A DNA stretch of 64,000 nt, from NCBI GenBank assembly GCA_023375675.1, contig JALQBC010000005.1, forward strand, positions 1,116,001-1,180,000, read 5' to 3'. The notes beneath the pieces are model-generated. The model had not been told where the DNA came from. It made no database searches and saw only the letters and a list, made by a program, of their open reading frames with translations. This stretch comes from Cytospora piceicola. Lineage: Eukaryota > Ascomycota > Sordariomycetes > Diaporthales > Cytosporaceae. The translations under genes were made by a program, and so were the position numbers. Positions within the stretch are counted from its first letter, which is position 1. Each line of letters starts with the position of its first letter. This document shows, piece after piece, positions 56,736 to 64,000 of the stretch.

Positions 56736-59700
56736 ATGGATGGCTCCTCGGCCCCCCTTGCCGACTACTTCTGGATTGCCGGCGTAGAAGACATATCCTA
56801 CCACGACAATGAACCCGTCGACACGAGACCCCTGAGCTGTCTCCAACTCGACGACACCATCAGGGAGGACTCCGAACACGAAATCCCCCACGAAATCCCC
56901 GAATCCCCCTCCCAAACCCCCTCCAAGGACACGGCCCGCCATTCACGCCGGAGCTCCTTTAACCGACTCTCTAAGCTCTCCACCAACGAACCTCGGTTCT
57001 CCATACAAGGCTTCGATGAGAATGATGGTACCAGGAGCAATAGGAGCAGCGCCACAATTCGGCCAATCCCTCCTGTGAATTTCGGGAATGGCGCCGTCGA
57101 TGATGCCGCTCCTACTCCCACCGACGCTGCTGCCCCGGCTGTGGAACCTGTCCCGCCGCACCCTGGCAGCGGCCCCGGCCCCGGCCCCGGCCACGGCACT
57201 GGATTCACAGGCTTGCCAGATTTCGATTTCGACAAGGCCCTTATGAAGTTCGCCGCCGAGCGGGAGAATTTCCTGGACGACCTGAGTTTCAGTGCTGGCG
57301 CGAAGTTGCAGTCGCGGCCACCCATGGTGGGCAACCCACGGGCAGAGAGGATCAAGGCCGAGGAGGGCGAGCTCAGCGGACGCATGAGTCCGCTGAAGAG
57401 CATCAAGGGCAGTATCAGACGCAAGATCAGTTTTAGGGATATGAACAGCGTCAAGAGACAGACCGTTGCTCCTCGAGCACGCCCAGGTAAGCCAATGCCG
57501 TCCCGGGAGCCCGCAGGTACCGGGCCGTTTGCTAACACCAGGCCTGAAGCCTCTGTTCGGACCGCAAAGCGCCTGAGCAACTACAACTCGGTCATCCCAC
57601 CTCCAGAGCCTCTGAATTTGGACCCAGACATGCATCCTCTCAAGCGACGGTTCGAACCCAAGCTGCTTGACAGGTACCCCAAGGAAACCGCAGATGATAT
57701 AGCTAGGAGGGGGAAATTCCCGGACTACGTGCCCATGTTCGCCTTTCCCAACGACATTCAGATCGTATCGTCCGACGAGCGCCCTCGGGCCACCTGGCAC
57801 GGCTTCACTATGACCTCGGACGATAACTCCAAGATTTACGGCATCACGGTCATTGTATGGACACCGCTGAGCCCTGACGTCGCGGACCAGGTCGAGAAGA
57901 AATGCGAGTCATGGAGACAGAAGCATATGTCTGACGAGGAGAGAGAACTCGCTGCCAGTCTGGGAGCCCGCCTCGCAGCCGAGCGCGCACACCTGTCGCA
58001 GCTCTTGGCGGAGCTCCCAACCATACCGTCTGGTTCTTCTGCTAGGGACGCCCTTGATGACCATATTAGCACTGTGGAGGAGAAGATCAGCCTCATGACC
58101 GAGATGTTGCGGCCACTGAGGCATGGCGCCGCATCCAAGATCGATGGTCTCACGGCAGGAGACACTGGCTTGTGGACACCACGAGCCTATGGTATTATGG
58201 GCCGGGACGTTACCAAGATAACGTTCTGGAAAGAGTGGCTCAGGGCTATCATTGTGCCCATGACCGATGGTGCGGTGCTGAGGATACCACCGAGCTCACC
58301 CAAGGTCGGGCGTTGGCAACCCCTCGAGCGCTATGTCGTCAACCTCTGCATGGAAGCTGTCAGCCCCATCAGCTCCAAGACGCAGGTAGAGCTTGGCGTT
58401 AGGGAGCTCCGCCTCTACTGCCGTAAGGAGGCGATCAACGAGCTACCCGGATCGCGGAACATCGACATATACGCTCTGTTTAGATGCCTGTCCCTCGAGA
58501 ACATTGTGGCGTTGTTCGAATACGCCATGTCCGAGTCACGGATCATATTCATCTCGTCCTACACGGCGATGCTGCATCTTGCATGCCATGCCCTGGTCAA
58601 CCTGCTGTACCCTTTTCAATGGGCTAGTGTTTTCATTCCAATCCTGCCTGCAAGGCTTCTGTCTGCGCTCGACGCCCCATGTCCTTACATCGTTGGAATC
58701 GAGAGACGTTACGACAACATCGAACTACCGGAGGACGACTACGTACTCGTGGACCTGGACAGGGACACGATCGACGCTACTTCGCAGCCCCATCGCCTCC
58801 CTAGGCAGCACCGCAGGAAACTGGTCTCATTGTTGCAGGTTGCTGCGCCACACAAACTGCGGTTCGGTGTTGCTACCGGTGCGCCCCCGTACGCCATCGA
58901 GGCATTCCCTTACGATTCTTTCTCGGTAGAGAACGAGTCTCTGTTCAACACGAGTGCACCGAATGCCTCGCTGGGTAAATGGGTCTCACAGAATTCGTCC
59001 ACGTTTGGGGAACCAGGTCAGCCTGGTAGCATCCGAAAACCCATCTTCAACGCCTTCTCTCATGCCAAGCCTGACTCTACCAAGTCTGATAGGCCGACGA
59101 CTGCGCGGTCCGGCAAGACGAGTCCCAATTCTTCTCTCTCTCCCCAGTCTGGGCACTTCCCACCCATGCCTACGACGCCGAATTCACGGACAGACTCCGG
59201 GTTCGCCTTGGCCGGTACTCTGCGAGAGAAGCGTTCTGGCCATTTCGACACCAAATCGCGACGTAGCTCGTCCTTTGGCGTGGACCAGCACCCTCCTCCG
59301 CTCCACAGGCCCAGCCTACCCTTCCTCAACGGGCATTCGGCAAACCTGTCCATCTCCTCCATCTCCGTCGATTCTCAGTCATCATACAACGCCGGCTATG
59401 CGCCATCCTCGTACGCACAGTCCACGATAGCGGCGTCTACTGTGATGCCCAATATGCTTGTGCAACCGGTAGAGAATACGGACACGACAGTGTGGGTGGA
59501 GGGCCACTGCATGGAGTGGAACACCCTTGAGCGTGATTCGTATTGCGACATCTGCGACGACCGGTCTGAGGGAGACGGGCTGTTCAAGTGCCGCGGTTGT
59601 GGGTGTCTAGCTCACAACCGTTGCCTCGGCTTCGTCTGTCTGGTGTGTCCTGTGGCTTTCCACGCTGATCGAGTCCGCGCCGCCTTTGTCCGTTGTTTTG

Positions 59701-60342
59701 CCAGCTTGTTATTCACCTATCGCAAGTACATGGGTCGGCCCAACAAGCAGCAGAAGGAGAACGGCCAGCTGTTCGCGTTCGACATGAGCGGCTTCATTAG
59801 GAGCTTGCCGTATGACCAGCAGGAGTATGCCGTGATGATGAGGGATACACAAGGTAAGAACCGATACCCTGACAGTTGCAGATGGACATGAGACTGACCT
59901 GGTCACAGCTTTCAATGAATTCATTCATGAGCGAGAACAGCTGCCTGCGAACAACACGGACGTCCGACTCTTCGATGAGATCCTGGTAGCAAAGAAGGCC
60001 CGTGGGCGACCGCAGTTATCAGCAGGACTCTCCCGCCTTTCGACATTACGAGCTAACCACGGCGCATCAGCCGGCGGGTTCGGACCAACTCGACAACCCA
60101 AGCTTACCGGTTTCCTCGCCGACACCTCGGATCACATCTGGCGGACCGCTGCCGTCCCGGTTCCGAATGCCAACTTCCAGGGCGACTACCGGTCTATCGT
60201 CACCCGGATACCCACCCGGCTTGACCCGTCTTTAATCAAAGAGCCTCGGTCCATCCAGGGTGCGCCGAAGCCTGAGCAGAGGGGCAAGGGGTTCTTGAGG
60301 AAGGCAATTGGGAGTGGCATTGGCACTAAAGACAAGAAGTGA
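56736..60342 (+). CDS. DENN-domain protein with embedded C1 zinc finger
   Basis: Two exons, 56736-59853 and 59909-60342, give 1183 residues. DENN proteins usually act as exchange factors for Rab GTPases in membrane traffic. A disordered N-terminus opens MDGSSAPLADYFWIAG. The uDENN part lies at about 290-400 (HPLKRRFEPKLLDRYP, DYVPMFAFPNDI), with a coiled insert at about 390-480. The cDENN core is at about 500-700 (NIDIYALFRCLSLENIVALFE, RIIFISSYTAMLHLACHAL, YIVGIERRYDN). After a Ser-rich stretch comes a complete C1 pattern, H924, C937, C940, C952, C955, H960, C963, C971. The dDENN part follows (FVRCFASLLFTYRKYM, FNEFIHEREQ). The single intron joins RDTQ to AFNEF. Which Rab it serves cannot be told from the sequence. 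Confidence 0.9.
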
Positions 60343-61122
60343 TGAGTGAGACTGAATCAATCAATTTGTATGGGGATCTGAAGGGAACATTCTGTGACCG
60401 CCGTCGAGTTGAACGGGTGGGGACAGATGTCTTCAGGCACATTTTGCCATCGGAGGCTTGACACAGAAAAACAAGCAGTAAAAGACCCTGGCTGTCTGGG
60501 GTCGACGGCGAGACAGTGAGGGTCACTACCAAGGGAGGTGAGATTTGCTTGCGTAAAGAGGGTATTTGGATTAGCACCAGGCTTAGACTTGATTGGCAAG
60601 GCCTTGTCATCTATGGAGAGTCATGTACGAGTAGGTAAATATTCGAGGGAAGGACAGTGGCACATGGCAGAGGGTTGGTTGGTGGCTGCCTGTTGAATAA
60701 ATCGCGTTCAGGGAGTCTGAATAATAGCGATAAGGAATTGATTGGAATCAAGCACGGCATTAGGCCTGTTATCAACATCACGCTCATGATATATCGTAAA
60801 TTTGTCGTGAACAAAGTGTGAAGGGTGTGCTGCTTTGTGATGCTGCTGGCAGGCGCATCTCACATAAGTAAAGAGCACAACCTCCCCATGTCCTCGGCTA
60901 TCACCTCGTGGGTATCTATTATCTATTTAGCGTGTTCCTCTTTATTCCGTCTCCCTGGGTAATAATAATCCCTTGTGGACTATATCGACCGGGCCTGCCT
61001 CCCATCATCGACGACAAGCCCCCACTAGCTAACACTCGTAAGACCATCTGAGCCCTGTGATTCCCAGAGTCTCACCGCTATGCACGCTCGCTCGTGACTC
61101 CCCTTTCCGTTGATGGAAACTA
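60343..61122. other. Convergent region between DENN gene and TRAPPC13
   Basis: 780 bases, 3' flanks of both genes. AATAAA-like and AATAAT stretches occur near 60696 and 60961. No gene seen. Confidence 0.4.
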
Positions 61123-62348
61123 TCATTTAACATGCCTCGTGCCTAACTTGTTCGTGGCAAGATACCCCTTCTGCCCCATCTCAGACCTCCACGCGATGCC
61201 CATGATGCCAAACATGATCTTCCCATCCTGCTCCTCGACGCCCCCATCCCCCTCCGCCTCCTCGATCATGAAGCACACCTGCTCGACCTCGCCGGGGTGC
61301 AGCACCGGCTTCGGGCTCCCGCTCGCCTCCCAGTTGCAGTCGCGGTAGGTGAGCCCGGCCTCGAGCTCGAGGACCACCCGCTCCAGCTCGGTCGTGTCCT
61401 CGGAGCAGTTCTCCAGCTGCGCCTCGAGGACCCACCTCCTCCTCCTCCTCCTCCTCTCCCCCCTCGCCTTCCCGTCAGCACCACCACCACCAGCACCAGC
61501 ACCACCAGCAACAGCCTCCTCGCCACCACCAGGGGGCGGCGCGGGCGCGGCGGCGGGCAGCGGCGACGCCTTGGTGCGCACGATGAGGCTGGGCTTGCAG
61601 ACGAACTGGTACAGCTTGCGGAAGGTCCTGGCGCGGCCGCTCGTGTCGGTGGCCTCGTAGTACGACACGGTCACGCCCAGGACGTGGTTCCCCTCCTCCT
61701 TGAGGTCGAAGTTGACGACGCGCTGCAGGGTCCGGCCCGGGTCGAGGTCCACGCCTCCCCCTGCCCCGCCCCCGCTGTTGTCGTCGCCGCCGCCTGGGGG
61801 GGAGGAGGGGGCGGGGCCCGGCGAGAGGGGGAGCTTGGTGACGGCCTGGGAGGCGGGGGTCCTCATCTCGGCCTCGATGCGGACGTCGCGGATGTATTTC
61901 CTCGGCTGTGGCTGTTGTTGTGGTTGTGGTTGGGGGGCGTCCTCGCCGGCGAGGGGCTGTGGTGGTGGTGACGATTCAAGGGGGAGTGGGACCTCGTAGT
62001 TTGCGCATAGCGTGCAGCTGAACGTCTCGCCGACATAGGCGGACCCGAAGCTCGGCGGGAGGTTGAGGATCGGGCTGAGGAGGAAGGGCGACGGGTTGGT
62101 GTCGTGCGGCGAGGTGTAGGCCAGGGAGGCCGGGATGGGTGGCGGCCGGGGAGTCGTTGATGGGGTTGCTGTGTGTGGGAGGGGGTGTTGGGCGACTAGG
62201 GACGGCCGGGAGAGTCTGGAGGTTGTGGTGTTAGTATTGGATTGTGGAAATAGGAAATGGGCGGTCGTGTCACGTACCGGAGGACCTTGAGGGAGAGGGA
62301 GTGCGGTTCCTTGACGGGATCGTGGGAGGCATAGCGTTGGTGGCTCAT
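61123..62348 (-). CDS. TRAPPC13: TRAPPC13 homologue (DUF974)
   Basis: TRAPPC13 is a subunit of the TRAPP III tether/exchange complex acting on Rab1/Ypt1 in early secretory traffic and autophagy. Two exons, 62348-62278 and 62215-61123, give 387 residues. Exon 1 encodes MSHQRYASHDPVKEPHSLSL, and the intron (GTACGT to CTCCAG, with branch ACTAAC) joins KVLR to LSRPSLVA. The DUF974 signature FGSAYVGETFSCTLCANYEV lies at about residues 77-96, followed by RTLQRVVNFDLKEEGNHVLG and FRKLYQFVCKPSL. The C-terminal part (DCNWEASGSPKPVLHPGEVEQ) is also typical. Low-complexity inserts of Pro/Gln and Gly/Ala are present, including a run of seven Arg. Confidence 0.92.
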
Positions 62349-63034
62349 GTTTGTGATTTCATGCTCTTGGGGTATATGAAAGGCTAATTGGGCGTGATTT
62401 TAGAAGCAGTGGGAAGGCCGTTTAATCGAGTGTGTATAAGATTGCTAGGTTTCTCTTCACAGCCTTATGGTTGTGTTACTGCTAAGGGAAGTGAGGCTAT
62501 CCCCAGGAACTCACTCTTATCGATAAAGCTTCCAGGGGCTTGTACCTAGGTACCGAGCCCCTATTTCTAGCCCTAACCCTGATATAAGTCATACCCCCAA
62601 TCGGAAGACTACTTAAGTAGGTACCTACTTCTTAGGTGAATCTCTCTCCAGCTTACACCTTATCAGATATCCAATATGCCACTGCTACTATCATCCCACT
62701 TTGAGAGTCTGCCTGTGATCATTTCATTACCCAGCCTAGTGATTATGTAGTTGGCGTGGCTATGGGTGTGGGCATCTGATGTATGCGCTGTGGACGGTGT
62801 TTCTTCACCGAATTATGCCTAACATTCTGCGAGGTGGTGTTAAGCACGACGTCCCTAGCCAATGGTACGTCTCAAGCATATGCATGTCATCAGACTCCAG
62901 GACGATAGCTACGTGATTTGTGAGATGCAGATGTCCATCTGCAGCCACATAGCAGCCAGCCCTCCGCTTATTCGTCTTCTCTAAGTTATAGGGCCGGCTG
63001 ATCGTGTCAGACGGCAGCAGGGGTGCCTGCGGAA
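62349..63034. other. TRAPPC13 promoter region up to the AT-rich block
   Basis: Contains TATCGATA at 62518-62525, CCTAGGTACC at about 62547 and a GTAGGTACCTAC palindrome near 62617. Base composition is still normal. No gene seen. Confidence 0.45.
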
Positions 63035-64000
63035 ATACCTCGGTCTGTATAAATAAGTAAGTTATATAATTAATTTCGGGATATATTTAATATAGAAATT
63101 AGCGTACCCGAGTAAGCGGGGTACGAGATAATACATTAACAGATTAATCGAGTATATATTACATATAATAATTAAAAGTCTTATACGTTACGAGAGTTAA
63201 TCGCGCTATACCGTACGTACACCTGCTCGAAAAAGAAATAATAGCTTATAACACCTTAGCTAATACTACGATTATCTATAAAACCCTTAAAGACTAAGAT
63301 ACCTTCGAGAATTAGCTTAAAATTAAGGTAGAATAGGCAGATATCTAGCTAGCTATAATATAAGAGAAAGCCTAGCTATTTTCCCTACAGGTACTACTAC
63401 TAGAAAAGTTCGAACGGGCTACTTTAACATGTTAAACGGCGGTATAGCGTAAAGCTTTAAGCTCGGCTATTAAGGTTTCGGAACTGTCTATAGCTAGCCG
63501 TATAGACTATCTATAGGTATAAAGGGACTACGAGTTTAGTACGAAAAGGTAGGATATATATAAAACTCGAAAAGTAGCGATATAAAGCTAAGTACTAGAT
63601 TCGGTTATAAAAACCTATACCTTAATATACTACTATACCGAGGATTTAAATAACTAGTACGCTAATCTACTAATAATAGCGTAGTTAAAGATACGAAATA
63701 GAAAAGCCGATACCTCGGATAATTATAATATAATATTAGCGGCTTTAAACTATAAAATAACGTAAAAACGATTTATAACCTAAATTAAAAAGTAGGAAAA
63801 GGTAATAGCTATAAGTAATAGATACTAAATCTCTTAAGTCTTTAAAGCCTATAGCTAAACAAACTATCTGTTTATAGCACTTAGCCGTATAGATTATCTT
63901 AAAGGCTAGGTAACTAGTTATAGAATTACTAACTAATTAAGAATAAACAACGGTAGTTTTAGTTATATCTATACGGTAGCAGACCTCCGTTAAAAACTAT
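63035..64000. mobile_element. RIP-mutated AT-rich tract, probably a dead transposon
   Basis: From about 63050 the sequence changes sharply to TA-rich DNA running off the window. Counting by hand over 63061-64000, TG occurs four times and CA about a dozen times in 940 bases, while TA is very common and CG is retained. Loss of CpA/TpG with gain of TpA is the mark of repeat-induced point mutation, which acts on duplicated DNA in filamentous ascomycetes. No terminal repeat or recognisable transposase motif survives in the visible part, so the element class is unknown. Confidence 0.75.

Noticed and set aside
57646..57658. GGTTCGAACCC, similar to a tRNA T-loop
   Set aside because: It lies in the DENN coding sequence within a conserved protein segment, and no acceptor stem pairs.

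Overview
The window is nuclear DNA of a filamentous ascomycete, most likely a Sordariomycete. The reasons are many short introns (about 45-120 bases) with GTAAGT/GTGAGT-type donors, CTAAC/CTGAC branch sites and CAG/TAG acceptors, GC-rich exons, 0.3-5 kb gaps between genes, the CCTAGGTAGG palindromes scattered through those gaps, and an AT-rich RIP-type block at the right end. I cannot name the species.

I support 19 protein-coding genes and one pseudogene, and see no tRNA, rRNA or CRISPR. Exon coordinates were worked out by hand from splice signals, and each model keeps an open frame with a length divisible by three.

Layout: RAV1 (-, 161-4424), COX11 (-, 5220-6298), a FAD amine-oxidase-like enzyme (-, 6556-8217), VTI1 (+, 9581-10439), RRP12 (-, 10718-14547), a 3.5 kb gap, a bHLH regulator (-, 18021-19592), a 2 kb gap, a TMEM135-like membrane protein (+, 21550-23311), GET2 (-, 23678-24770), SEC31 (-, 25442-29360), a lone RRM protein (+, 29901-30439), an MLRQ/NDUFA4-like protein (-, 30681-31204) head to head with COX12 (+, 31597-32108), an F-box-like protein (-, 33419-34486), SDE2 (-, 34826-35725) head to head with RPS10 (+, 36140-37053), a decayed polyol dehydrogenase (+, 38758-40181), a HECT ubiquitin ligase (+, 42219-45980), a mitochondrial ribosomal protein (-, 46749-47580) head to head with the mitochondrial GTPase GEP3 (+, 47887-50274), YPI1 (+, 50909-51539), a 5.2 kb repeat-rich gap, a DENN-domain protein with an embedded C1 zinc finger (+, 56736-60342), TRAPPC13 (-, 61123-62348), and a RIP-mutated AT-rich tract (63035-64000).

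The content is mostly housekeeping. One theme is membrane traffic and the secretory route (VTI1, GET2, SEC31, DENN, TRAPPC13, RAV1). The other is mitochondrial biogenesis (COX11, COX12, MLRQ-like, the L51/S25-type ribosomal protein, GEP3). Two divergent pairs couple mitochondrial genes over promoters of about 300-400 bases. I found no obvious undescribed multi-gene system. The most unusual signals are two apparent 3-nucleotide microexons, in COX12 and in the mitochondrial ribosomal protein gene, each flanked by introns with full splice signals. Next come the pseudogene with several independent lesions, the C1 finger inside a DENN protein, and the sharp boundary to RIP-mutated DNA.
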